Notes: a model not told the origin generated them from the sequence alone. A stretch of 64,000 nt of DNA from Turnera subulata (GCA_028386065.3 JAKUCV010004765.1:59255-123254), one strand, 5' to 3'. Positions 12,115 to 22,519 are shown, counted from the first letter of the stretch. Numbers and translations are program-made.

Positions 12115-14260
12115 TGTGAGTACCTGACCAAAAATTAATTCGATCCCTCATTACATCAAAGGAGTCGCCAGCCGAATTTTATTAAGGACAAAATTTAGGG
12201 AAAAACCTTGACATCCATTACCCGAAGCAACCAGGCATATCGAACCAAAGATGTAGGATCAAATAATTCAGGGGTTCATCACTAATGGGAAGGTGTTATG
12301 CATTCATCCATGCTGGGGCTAAATTGTGTGCAATTGAAGATCAAAGTATGCCTTATGCATAGACAACACAACAACGGAAATAAAAGCGAAAATAAAGCAA
12401 AACGAAAAAAATAAACACATAATTGAGCATGAGATTCTACCACTAGAATCCACCTACGTACTCTCGCTACCGGATTCAAAGCTCATGTAGTTCTTACATG
12501 GGATCATGACACAATACAACACAACGACAATATGAAAAGAAAAAACAAAATTTGGCTCGCATCTCGTTGTGCAACCGAGACTACCTACGTACCCTTGTGA
12601 CCGGGGTCAAAGCCACGTAGTTCTAACATGATTTCTCATAACCATAAAAGCGTCATCATCAATAGCATCACAACAGCATGTTCGCAGCAGCAAAAATCGA
12701 ATTAAAAGGGTTAGGGTTACCTTTTGAAGCCCTCCTCTCGCTCCCATAAGCTTTTCGCTCCTTAATATAATCTTGGCTCGACTTCAATCGATAATCTAGT
12801 GTAGAAGGAGGCCAAATCAACATCTAACATTAGCAAAAAAGTTTTAGATCTCTTTCTTAGATTTCCACAGACTCTAAGAATGCAGCAATCCGGCATCTAC
12901 AGCCCGAGATATCGTGATTTTCCCGCACTGCACAGAGAAGAAAGCTCCTCTCGAGTTTGCACTCTTTTCTCCAATGATTTGCTTTGATTGGCCCCCTTCT
13001 TCCTCTCCTCTTACTACTGGGTTATTGCTACTCCTCTCCACCAAATCTCTCTAGAAAATCAGCTCCTAAAACAAATCCTAAGCTCCAAGAACTAGGGTGT
13101 CTCTAAGCACTCTAAGCTTATGAGTGTAGAGAATAATTCTAATGTGTCCATTTTGTATGTAATGGAGAGTCTATTTATAATATTCAGGGGGCAAAAGGAT
13201 CGTCCTAATAATCTAAAGATCAAGATTGAACCCCTAAATCTGACGGTTAAAAGTTAGGAATTGGAAAAAGTAGAAAAAAGAAGATTCTAGAAGGTTTGAC
13301 CGCCATAGCCCTGGCGGTCATGTCGTGACGACCGTCGGGGCATGGCGGTCATCTCTTCCAAGCCAACCAGTGGTGGCGGTCATGTCTCCATGTCCACCAC
13401 CGACTGTGCATTTTTCCTTTTTTCTTACTTTTTGTCCTCCAATCCGATTCCTAGTTGGTTTCTACACCTTCTAGAATATTCCCTGACCCAGAAAACACCC
13501 TAAACTTGTCTGCTATTCTACTACTTTTCCTTTTTATCAATTACACATTAAATTATTCCTCTCTTCTATTAAAACCAAGGTTATCAAAATCGGACCATTT
13601 TTCATTTAAAATTTTTAAAATGGTGAGAATAGCATTTGAACCCTTGACCTCCAAATAATATTAAATATCACTAACCAACTAAACTGTTATGAATTAATAT
13701 TATCTTTACATAAATTTTAGTATATATTGAGAATGACTTTAATTTTGATCATAAAATTATTATAATGAATATATTTTCACTATTTTTTTAAAAAAATAAC
13801 ATATTTTAATAAAACGGTTGAACCCCGGTCAAATCTGATCGAACCCCGGTTCTCCTTGAACATTCCCTTTGCCGGTTCAATGTTCGGTCCGGTTTTCAAA
13901 ACTTTGATTAAAACTACCATAAAAACATAAAATAGGCAAAATATATAATTAATCCCAAATTTTCACAAAAATTAAGATTAAAATTAGCTGCAGACCTTGT
14001 GTTTAAATGGGTTGAAATTGCTGGAAAATCCAAGTTTTATTAACCCAAACTTAATATTTATCTCTAATCCAAAATTACATAAATAACAAAGGGTAAAAAA
14101 TAAATAAAAAGAAATAAGCAAAATAAAGTTTCCTTTTCTACCATATTAAATCATAAATATATTTATGCCATTAATCAAATCATCTCATCAATTAAAGACA
14201 TAGACATATCCACATTCTAAAATAATAGAATAAATCATGGGTCAAATTTGGGTGTTCACA
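12115..14260 (-). repeat. LTR copy C (about 2.1 kb including a nested MITE)
   Basis: Runs from TGTGAGTACC to GGTGTTCACA and is homologous to copy B except for the MITE at 13576-13906. CTATTTATAA lies at 13171-13180. A perfect inverted repeat, TGACCGCCA with a 6-nt loop and TGGCGGTCA, lies at 13297-13320. In minus orientation this is the 5' LTR of the deleted B-C element, or the 3' LTR of a second element whose internal region continues to the right. Confidence 0.75.
13576..13906. mobile_element. hAT-type MITE, 331 bp, 8-bp TSD
   Basis: Present in LTR C but absent from LTR B at the same point. It is flanked by ATTAAAAC at 13568-13575 and 13907-13914. Termini are CAAGGTTATCAAAATCGGAC and, in reverse complement, CAAAGTTTTGAAAACCGGAC, about 15 of 20 identical. 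No coding capacity. Confidence 0.85.
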
Positions 14261-14402
14261 AATGCCCCTCATTGGTGAGGCTTTAGAAAACTAAAGACGA
14301 ACCAACAAAAAGAAGGACACACAACTTTGACGAAGCTTGCTGATGCTGGCACGCATACCATGGAAGGGAATCATCTCATCCCGAATTTCTCAAACAAGCC
14401 TA

Positions 14403-14702
14403 AGAAGTCATGTAGTCCTTAGGTGGTTGAATTGAGTGAGGCGTCATCTAAGCCTCGGATAAGCGGATGAGGAGTCATCTATTCTTCAGGTTGAGGCGTC
14501 ATCTAAGCCTCGAGGTACTGAGGAGTCATCTAATCCTCAAGGTGAGGCATCATCTAAGCCTCAAGGGGTGGAATGAGGAGTCATCTAATCCTCGGGGTAA
14601 GGCGTCATCTAAGCCTTGGGGAGTCGACTGAGGAGTCATCTAATCCTCAGGTTGAGGCGTCATCTAAGCCTCGCAGTGTCAACTGAGGAGTCATCTAATC
14701 CT
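14403..14702. repeat. Tandem array of alternating mini-hairpins
   Basis: About five pairs of units alternate GAGGCGTCATCTAAGCCTC and GAGGAGTCATCTAATCCTC, separated by 8-16 bp. Each is a 5-bp stem around the loop GTCATCTAA. The fifth stem pair switches from C-G to A-T in step on both sides. The array lies just inside the LTR C side of the minus-strand retroelement, where 3' untranslated tandem repeats occur in Tat/Ogre-type elements. Confidence 0.85.
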
Positions 14703-15470
14703 AATTTTTGATCATTGAACTCAGCCTTGCAATGGATTGTGGTCACTATACTCAATTTTAATAGATTATGGTCACTGTACTCACTTTTACATTGGATTTT
14801 GGTCACTGTATCCAATTACAATAGATTTTGGTCACTGTACACTTGACACAAATTATGGATTTCGGTTCGCAGGCCGGCTTGGTAAAATGAGGCACCACAT
14901 GTCCGTTTGTGAGTATGACACGTGGGTATATCTGTTTGTCCGGATCCGTTAGAAAGTAAACCTGTCTGAGACTGGAACAGGTTAAACCACAAATTAAAGT
15001 AGTACTCCACATCACCCAAAAACACCCATTCCTAAATTCCCCAATAAATTGAAATACCCAACCTAAAATCTCTAAATTGGTTTTTTTAACTTTTGCATAT
15101 TCCTACTTTTTTTAACTTTTGCAGTATTCCCACCTCTAAAAAAAATAATGTTTCAGGATTTGAGTATTTCAATTTATTGGGAAATTCAAGATTTGAGTGT
15201 GCTTAAGTATTGTGGTGTACTATTTTAATTTGTAGTTTAACCCGTTCTAGGCGCAGACGGGTTTGCTTTCTAATGAATCCGGCCGAAACAGGATACACTC
15301 ACTTTCTGTAGGTTCCACCTGGAAGACATGTCATGCTCACAAATAGACACATGGTGCTTCACTTTACCGGATCGACCGGCATTGAGTACCTGAGTACAGT
15401 GACCAAAATCCATTAAAATTGGGTACAATGACTAAAATCCATTGCAAGGCTGATTCAGTGACCAAAAATT
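14703..15470. mobile_element. Long inverted-repeat (foldback or MULE-like) element
   Basis: The two halves are inverted copies for nearly their full length. The outer arms share AATTTTTG.TCA.TGAA, CAGCCTTGCAATGGATT and GGTCACTGTACTC; the inner arms share CATTTGTGAG/GTTTGTGAG, TTAGAAAG and GGTTAAAC.ACAAATTAAA. The centre is around 15090-15130. No TSD could be fixed. The transcript would form a hairpin of several hundred base pairs. Confidence 0.8.
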
Positions 15471-15890
15471 GCTTTTGACCTTTTTAAAATTGGGTTTCTG
15501 TTTATACAGCTTCGGAATTTGTGAGTTGTCAACAAGACTTCCTAAGTGGAGATATCAAGGTTGGATATATATTTTGGTTTTAATGCAAACCAATCAATCA
15601 GATTCGGAAAAAAAATGTGTTTATAAGGTTTGAAATATTCAACTTAATTTGTGAAAATTTTTGCTATAATGTCTTTTTTTTTCCTTTTTTAAAGAAACTT
15701 TGATCATTAATCTAAAAAATCATCATATATCAAGTAGACTTTCCTTCCAATAGATCAATCGGTTCTCCTAATAAAGAAACTTCAAACTACCTTCGAGGAT
15801 GCATTCTTAGGAGGGAAATAATCAATTGTTGTTGACACCAAATCCAAGCATGTTGGAGATAAAGATTAGGAAGGAAAATGAAGGGCAATA
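15471..15890. other. No recognised feature
   Basis: AT-rich sequence left of the LTR element. A short minus-strand open stretch (15787-16023) enters the LTR and shows no recognised domain. Confidence 0.4.
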
Positions 15891-16348
15891 TGTCACGGAC
15901 CAAGAGTGTGGCGCAGCGGATGCACACTCTCACCGTGCGGCACAAGCAAGATCGTCCCTTAACTTGTAAGCCTACCACACGCAAACACAACGAAGAGAGA
16001 GAGCCAAGAGAATAATAAAGCAAGAGAAATAATTGGGAGAAGACTCGGTACTATTATTAATAAACCATCAACAATAATACACGCCCAACAACCCCCCCTC
16101 ACGCGTCCTATTTATATAGGTGCCGCAAGGCTCTCTCCTAGTTTGACAGTGCTAAGTAATCCTAGTCCAACACAAACTCGGTTTACTTAACCCCCACACA
16201 AACCCAATCCTAATACAACAAGGTTAGCTACTCCTAGTCACAATAGGATTCCTACCAACAACCAAAGTAGTGTCCCAACCCAACTCAAACTCCTATGCAC
16301 ACTAGGATTCCGGACTCCTATGCGCACTAGGATTCCGGGGTCGTGACA
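15891..16348 (-). repeat. 3' LTR of the non-autonomous element
   Basis: 458 bp, TGTCACGG...CGTGACA with a 6-bp inverted terminus. The minus strand carries TATATAAATAGG near 16110-16125, a strong plant TATA box. It differs from the other LTR by a few substitutions and one small indel seen by eye. Confidence 0.9.
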
Positions 16349-16363
16349 TTCTCCACCACCTAA
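16349..16363 (-). promoter_or_regulatory. Polypurine tract
   Basis: On the minus strand the bases just before the 3' LTR read AGGTGGTGGAGAA, purine-rich, directly abutting TGTCACGACC. Confidence 0.65.
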
Positions 16364-18394
16364 TCTTGCAACGCCCTCGTTGCAACCCGATGATGCACCA
16401 CAGCTACTCGACCCTCGAATAGTCGCTTCCGATGTTCACGCTTCCACTTCGCTTTGTGAAAATCCTTCCACTCCTCGAAATGCCAAAGCCAACGAACCAT
16501 CGAACAAAACCCATGCTCCTGATCATACCATGACTCGTACCCAGCCATATCCGGTTCCCAATCACTTGCATGCCCACTTGAACTTCGGCTACTATCCCCG
16601 CAACCTTGAACAAGTGAAACCCGCTGCTCATCATGTAATCCCATGACTCCAAGCAACGTCCTTGTACTTGTATCCCGTCGCTCACCATGTAATCCTATGG
16701 CTCCAAGCAACGTCGCTGAACCCGTCTCTACCCCGAGAACGTGTCCGTCCGCGTACCCGCGCACCCGATGTAAGAATCTACACCGTACCCCAAGCTTCAT
16801 GCCAACTCTGCCCGTTGTGCATTCCTCGCTGGAACCCTCTCCACCACCCGAACCATCACAGTCCCTTGTGAATGAAGAGCACCCGATCTCTGTCCCGAAA
16901 TCGGCCCGTGAAAGAACTATACCTCGCTCCCTCATCGGTCCCTCAATCCTGGATAAGCCATGAATGTCCGTCTCATCATGCCATGCAAACCCGCACCCAG
17001 CACCAATGAACGTCCCAACACCATGTCCACCATCCATAGAATGAGTCGCATTCGCACCCGCCAACCGTCGTTTGTGTGTGTCTAGGATCTCCGTAAAATC
17101 CATCACACCAACTCTCCAGTCCGGCGTCAATCCGCAACAGCCTTCTTGTATGCCACAAAATTTCCACGCAACCCGTCCAAGCTTGCCAAGTGCAACTTCG
17201 AACGAAGCTCTCCACACCCGCAATTCACCAAGGACTCCCCGCGCAATTTTGCTCCAGCAACCAAGTCTGACCTTGCAAAATCCCCTCCTAGATGCTCACA
17301 AAGTATCCACACTCCTTGCTGTCCAAAGTTCTCTCCAATTGCACTCCCAAGAGTCTCCACAATTCGACCAAGAACCAAGCCAAGCAACCCGTGCACTTTG
17401 TTTCCAAGCAACAAGAAAGTTCCCTTGAGTCTAATCCTTCTCCTGAAGCCAAACCCCACCAAGTTTCTCCTTGGAACCTGTCTTGACTCCACACCAACAA
17501 CAGTTGCTCCCAAAATTGCCTTGCACCCGTGTACCGTCCCACGCAATTTCACGCCCAACCTGCGCCAATTGTGTGCAGCCCCGCCAATTCTGCGCACCAG
17601 CCCACGCCAAGCAGCCTACCAATCGTCCAGCGTGTACCACCAGCACCCAACCGCACCAGAACACGCCTGATCAGCTCGCCAATAACGCACCAGCGCTCAC
17701 AGTAATCAGCTAGCACCCGACAAACCCCACGGTCGCGCAAACAATTTCAGCAACCAAGTATGATCAAGCCACAGAAAAACACCAAGAAAACTCAAGTAAA
17801 AGCTTCAAATCCTTCTCTGCCCACCCTAGTCACCTTTGTCTGCTCCAAAGCTCCACAAAACTTGCTGTCCAAACACCAAGCCAATCTACACCTCTCCACA
17901 AGATGCACCAATCGGCCAGCAAAGAACACAACAACAAGATTGCACTTTGTCCAAGCACCAACAAAAGTCAACCAGGAAAAACAAATAAAACCACTTGATT
18001 CTCCTTCCCCTCTTGAAGCAAAAGAACCAGGTACCTTTGTTTGAAGTCGCACTCCTCGTTCCTGCCCAAACCAGCCGCACTAAATCTGCCCAGTGTCGAT
18101 GCGCAACCCGCAGCACCAATTCCTGCCTCCTGTCACACCAAGTCTGCCCGTCTCACGCCAAAACCAGCAGCACCTGCACGCATCCAGCAAGCAATTCCCG
18201 CCTCCAGCCCGCACCAAGACAGCCCACAGAAAAGATATCGACAAGGCAACACCACAGAAAAAGTCGACCAACAGCAACAAAAAGATTCAACAACTCCAAA
18301 ACAAAACCAAGCCTCAAAATTACCTTCAAGAGTGCGTGTGAATTTATATAAAAAAGATTCCGTACCAACCCGCCTTGCTGCAGCCCAATCGCAC

Positions 18395-18575
18395 AAAAAG
18401 TGCGCCCAGTCGCGCCAAAAAGTGCGCCCAGTCGAGCCAAAAAGTGCGCCCAGTCGCGCCAAAAAGTGCGCCCAGTCGCGCCAAAAGGTGCGCCCAGTCG
18501 CGCGAAAAAGTGCGCCCAGTCGCGCCAAAAGTGCGCCCAGTCGAGCCAAAAGGCGCGCCCAGTAGAACCCAGAAA
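18395..18575. repeat. 22-bp minisatellite, about 8 copies
   Basis: The unit is AAAAAGTGCGCCCAGTCGCG plus CC, with small variants (CGAGCC, AAAAGG). Because 22 is not a multiple of 3, the array is open in all three frames and gives 22-residue periodic peptides. This explains several overlapping ORFs on both strands between 18133 and 18792. Confidence 0.9.
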
Positions 18576-18699
18576 GCGCACCCGCGAACCAAAAAGGCGC
18601 GCCCAGAGCGCACCCGCGAACCAATTGGCGCACCCACCAGAACCAGCAGCGCACCAAATCGCACCAACGGCGAACCAAAAGGCACCAACAGCAAGTCAA

Positions 18700-18711
18700 G
18701 CTCCGCTACCA
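18700..18711 (-). promoter_or_regulatory. Primer-binding site resembling initiator tRNA-Met
   Basis: The minus strand reads TGGTAGCGGAGC two bases after the 5' LTR, matching the common TGGTATCAGAGC site at 10 of 12 positions. Confidence 0.6.
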
Positions 18712-18713
18712 CT

Positions 18714-19169
18714 TGTCACGGACCAAGAGTGTGGCGCAGCGGATGCACACTCTCACCGTGCGGCACAAGCAAGATCGTCCCTTAACTTGTAAGCCTACCA
18801 CACGCAAACACAACGAAGAGAGAACAAAGAGAATAATAAAGCAAGAGAAATAATTGGGAGAAGACTCGGTACTATTATTAATAAACCATCAACAATAATA
18901 CACGCCCAACAACCCCCCCTCACGCGTCCTATTTATATAGGTGCCGCAAGGCTCTCTCCTAGTTTGACAGTGCTAAGTAATCCTAGTCCAACACAAACTC
19001 GGTTTACTTAACCCCCACACAAACCCAATCCTAATACAACAAGGTTAGCTACTCCTAGTCACAATAGGATTCTTACCAACAACCAAAGTAGTGTCCCAAC
19101 CCAACTCAAACTCCTATGCACACTAGGTTTCCGGACTCCTATGCGCACTAGGATTCCAGGGTCGTGACA
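18714..19169 (-). repeat. 5' LTR of the non-autonomous element
   Basis: 456-bp copy of the LTR at 15891-16348 with the same termini. Differences seen include CTAGGATT to CTAGGTTT and CCGGGG to CCAGGG near its right end. Confidence 0.9.
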
Positions 19170-19510
19170 AATAGTTCCAAAAGATGATTCCTCGGCAATT
19201 GTCCTAGAAACGCAAGCTGTGGAAATTATTAAAGGAACTTCTTGAGTGGGAGTCGTTTCTTTATGACCACTGCACATTTACCCAGCCTAACCAAGTCTCA
19301 TCAATGTCTCCCTAATTAGTTTTATAATAAAAGAAAATTTTCAGGAACAAATTATAAATTAAGGTAGATTTAAATATTATTTTCTTTTATTTTTATTAAA
19401 AATATTAGAATGATATAGATATTTTTTTTAACCTAAGCCTTGTGTAACACGGAGGGGGTGATTGAAATTAGAATGAATGATTTGAGGATGTAAACAAAGT
19501 GTTATAACTA

Positions 19511-20352
19511 TCTATTATATAGATGTAAAGCTGATATCTTCACCAGATGCTGACACATAGGATTTTTTAGGTCTTCATTGATTGCCATGTGGAGGTTTTT
19601 AAGTGTAGTTTTAATCAATCAGCTTTTGACATATGACTATAATGACAAATATAATTATCACAGTTTGTTTTTTTCCTCTCTATAGTTTCTTTTTTTGTCA
19701 CATTATCATTTTATATATATGTGTGTGATATCTTTACCATTCATTGTCTCTTACTCTTTCTTTATTTTAACTTACAGTACAAATGTTAATATTAATATTG
19801 ATACTTTTTTGTTTCTCTATTTTCCTTTACTTTTAATACAATTTAATTTTGTATTTTAAGTATCTGTGTGTGATACAGTTTGTTTATCATTCATTGTCTC
19901 CTACTCTTTCTTTATTTTTATTTTAGCTTGCAGTATGAATGTTAGTAATAATATTAACACTTTTGTGTTTCTCTATTTTTCTTTACTTTTAATGCAATTC
20001 AATTTTGTATTTTAAGTATCTATGTGTGATACAGTTTCTTTACCATTCATTGTCTCTTACTCTTTCTTTCTTTATTTTATTAAATAGTTTATCTATTTAT
20101 TTTTCTGATTTTTATTTTATTTTATATTTTAATATTTTTTATACATAATAATATTTTTTATTTATTTTGTTAATTTATTAAAAAATAAAAAAATTGTATA
20201 TTTTAGAAAAAAATTATGCACAAGTATTTTTTTAAAAAAATATTTGAGTATATTACATAATGAATGCTTAAAAATAATTGTTAAGATATTCAATTACTTT
20301 TTAAAAAATTAATTATATACAAACCGGTGAAACCCACGGAAAGTTTTGCTAG
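19511..20352 (+). mobile_element. Non-autonomous Helitron
   Basis: Starts TCTATTATATAG directly after A and ends ...AAAGTTTTGCTAG directly before T, the TC...CTAG-in-AT pattern of Helitrons. A GC-rich near-palindrome, CCGGTGAAACCCACGG, sits about 10 bp before the 3' end, as the terminal hairpin should. The interior has two to three imperfect copies of a roughly 150-bp repeat, each containing CATTCATTGTCTC.TACTC (19738, 19890, 20044). A related 5' end occurs at 58832. No Rep/helicase is encoded. Confidence 0.8.
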
Positions 20353-21151
20353 TAAACCATAAGAGCTTAAGCTTTATTTCCTCCTCCCAGTCCCCAGGCC
20401 CAGGTAGGAAAATTTGTTGAGAAATAATTGCCAAAAATAAAATAATAGGAGGAGGGACCCACTGGATCCTCCCCAATTCAATGAACCTGCCAAATACAGA
20501 CGACGCCACATCATTTTTCCCCTTTTTTTTTATTTTTATTAAAGAAAACTGAAAAAACACAACTTGACATTTTAAAAAGAATAATAATAATAATAATAAA
20601 CAACGAAAACAAAACAGAAGAAAGAAGAGAGGAACGACGTCATATATTGTACAACCAAAGCAAAGCAAGTTATGGTTTTTGGTGTGGGGAGAATGGTGGA
20701 GTGTTGGGGATCTTGAAGTTGTTATTAGTAAAGGGGGAGAGCAGAGGGGAAGGGTTGCTGTATTCTCGCCTGGAATATATAGGATCAATTCAGATAAGTG
20801 TCGCGCGTGTTTCGTAGTTCTTGCTTTGCCTTGACTATTTTGATAAATAAACATTTGGTTTCCAAGATCATTGTTTCTCTGCTGTGCTCTATGAGATTGT
20901 GACTGCTCTCGTCTTTTAACTCATAAATTGGGTGCGTTTTCACTACTACTGTCTTTGCTGTTGCTGGGCATATTTGGAGCTGAGGATTATTTGTTGTTTA
21001 AATTGGGTTTATGCGTTAGAAATGGGTGTTCTGCCCTTTGGGAAGTCCAGTAGGCGTGGTTGAGGAGGGGTCTTTGCAGGACTTAGGGGTCTGATTTAGG
21101 ATTAGATAAAGAGTGAGAAAAACAAACAAACAAACAAACAAAAAGAACTAC
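20353..21151 (+). promoter_or_regulatory. Promoter and 5' leader of the GT-gamma trihelix gene
   Basis: The Helitron end lies about 800 bp upstream of the start codon. TATATAG at 20776-20782 is the best TATA candidate, which would put transcription start near 20810. An (AAT)n run lies near 20580-20600. The leader holds three short upstream ORFs at 20891-20902, 21011-21019 and 21022-21063. The transcript start is inferred. Confidence 0.45.
21022..21063 (+). other. Upstream ORF (13 codons) in the GT-gamma leader
   Basis: Encodes MGVLPFGKSSRRG and ends 88 bp before the main ATG. Its start context, GAAATGG, is favourable, and a 2-codon uORF (21011-21019) sits just upstream. These could lower translation of the main ORF; nothing shows the peptide itself matters. 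Confidence 0.4.
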
Positions 21152-22519
21152 ATGGAAGGGGATTTGTCACAAGGAGGAGCAGGAGGAGGAGGAGGAGGAG
21201 GAGGAGGGATGATTACAGGCGGGCCTGCTTCTTATGGAGGCCTTGACTTTCAAGGGTCTATGAGGGTTTTTCATCATGCACAACAACACCCACACGCTGT
21301 ACAACACCACCATCAGCAGCAGCAGCAGCATCTTCCTGTTCACCGTCAAGAGGGCTTTCCCCTCACCATAGGAACCATGCACACCTCTGATCACACCGCC
21401 ATTCCCGTCCCCTCCTCTGAATACTGTAGTAAGGGAGACAGAGTGAAGAATTCGGTCAGTGATGAAGATGAGCCCAGCTATAATGAAGACGGTGGTGATG
21501 CCCATAATGACTCTTCTCGGGTGAAGAAAGGGTCCCCCTGGCAGCGGGTTAAATGGACTGACAAGATGGTCAGGCTCTTGATTACCGCAGTGTCTTATAT
21601 CGGTGAGGATTTGTCTTCGGATTGTGGCGCTAGTGGGTTGAGAAGGAAATTCACCATGTTGCAGAAGAAGGGCAAGTGGAAATCCGTCTCCAAGGTTATG
21701 GCGGAGAGGGGTTTTCATGTTTCCCCTCAGCAATGTGAGGATAAGTTCAATGACCTTAACAAGAGGTACAAAAGACTCAATGACATCCTTGGTAGGGGCA
21801 CCTCTTGCCAGGTTGTGGAAAACCCTTCTCTTCTGGATGTCATTGACTATTTGACAGAGAAGGAGAAAGATGATGTGAGGAAGATATTGAGCTCAAAGCA
21901 TCTCTTCTATGAAGAAATGTGCTCGTACCACAACGGCAACAGATTGCATCTGCCTCATGATCCGGCTCTTCAGCGTTCCTTGCAGCTCGCTCTAAGAAGC
22001 AGAGATGATCATGATAATGATGATGGCTGGCGACAACACCATGATGATCTTGATGAAGATGACCGAGACATGGAGACCGATGACCATGATGAATTTGAAG
22101 AGAATCATGCTTCACATGGGGAGAGCAGGGGAACATATGGCGTGCTGGGGGGCTGCTCCAAGAGGTCAAAGCAAGGCCAGGGCCATGAGGATGTTTGCTA
22201 TGGGAATTCATCACAGGACCCTACCAAAGGGTCTTATTTCCTCCCCCAGACTGCTCAAGTCGACATGAATCAACAGGAAGGCTCAAAAGCAGCATGGTCA
22301 CAAAAGAGGTGGATGGAATCTCGCACTCTTCAGTTAGAGGAACAGAAGATACAAATACAAGTAGAGATGTTGGAATTGGAAAAGCAGAGATTTAAATGGG
22401 AAAGATTTAGCCGGAAAAGAGACCAAGAACTAGAAAAGCTGAGGATGGAAAATGAGAGGATGAAGCTTGAAAATGAGCGTATGGCATTAGAGTTGAAGCG
22501 CAAGGAAGGTGGGCACTAA
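21152..22519 (+). CDS. Trihelix transcription factor, GT-gamma type
   Basis: Uninterrupted 455-codon ORF. I chose ATG 21152 (MEGDLSQGG, context ACATGG) over the upstream in-frame ATG 21113, which only adds a repeat-encoded Lys/Asn/Gln stretch. Order: Gly run (residues about 10-20), His/Gln-rich segment (40-60), a single trihelix (SANT/Myb-like) DNA-binding domain at about 128-215 with WQRVKWTD, KGKWKSVSKVMAERGF and CEDKFNDLNKRYKRLND, then a Leu-rich helical block (DVIDYLTEKEKDDVRKIL), an acidic Asp/His stretch (about 280-320) and a long C-terminal coiled coil (about 387-455). A single trihelix plus C-terminal coiled coil matches the GT-gamma clade, which includes the Arabidopsis hypoxia regulator HRA1. 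It should act in the nucleus as a regulator binding GT-rich sites. The exact orthologue is not settled. Confidence 0.9.
   Translation: MEGDLSQGGAGGGGGGGGGMITGGPASYGGLDFQGSMRVFHHAQQHPHAVQHHHQQQQQHLPVHRQEGFPLTIGTMHTSDHTAIPVPSSEYCSKGDRVKNSVSDEDEPSYNEDGGDAHNDSSRVKKGSPWQRVKWTDKMVRLLITAVSYIGEDLSSDCGASGLRRKFTMLQKKGKWKSVSKVMAERGFHVSPQQCEDKFNDLNKRYKRLNDILGRGTSCQVVENPSLLDVIDYLTEKEKDDVRKILSSKHLFYEEMCSYHNGNRLHLPHDPALQRSLQLALRSRDDHDNDDGWRQHHDDLDEDDRDMETDDHDEFEENHASHGESRGTYGVLGGCSKRSKQGQGHEDVCYGNSSQDPTKGSYFLPQTAQVDMNQQEGSKAAWSQKRWMESRTLQLEEQKIQIQVEMLELEKQRFKWERFSRKRDQELEKLRMENERMKLENERMALELKRKEGGH

Larger units (their letters stand above)
15891..19169 (-). mobile_element. Young non-autonomous LTR retrotransposon (3.28 kb)
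   Basis: Near-identical LTRs flank a 2365-bp interior. AATA directly abuts both ends (15887-15890 and 19170-19173), a 4-bp TSD. Minus orientation is shown by the primer-binding-site-like sequence beside the right LTR, a purine-rich tract beside the left LTR and a TATA box on that strand. No gag, protease, integrase or reverse transcriptase motif was seen on either strand. Minus ORFs of 287, 156 and 188 codons (16360-17223, 17127-17597, 18133-18699) overlap each other, are rich in repeats or unusual composition, and match nothing recognised. It must have been mobilised by another element. Confidence 0.85.

Noticed and set aside
13620..13680. tRNA-like or SINE B-box hint (TGAACCCTTGACC)
   Set aside because: No matching A box or poly(A) end; it lies inside a hAT MITE with clear ends.
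14403..14702. CRISPR-like array
   Set aside because: The genome is a plant's, spacers are short and similar, and the units are hairpin minisatellites.
16360..17223. 287-codon minus-strand ORF in the non-autonomous LTR element
   Set aside because: Long, but no gag/pol motif; overlapping frames on both strands are also open because the DNA is GC-rich and repetitive. Kept as part of the element, not as a gene.
20309..20854. 181-codon minus-strand ORF
   Set aside because: Covers the Helitron end and the GT-gamma promoter, is low in complexity and has no domain.
21113..21151. Upstream in-frame ATG of the GT-gamma ORF
   Set aside because: Adds only a Lys/Asn/Gln stretch from an ACAAACA repeat; the next ATG has the better context and fits the family N-terminus.
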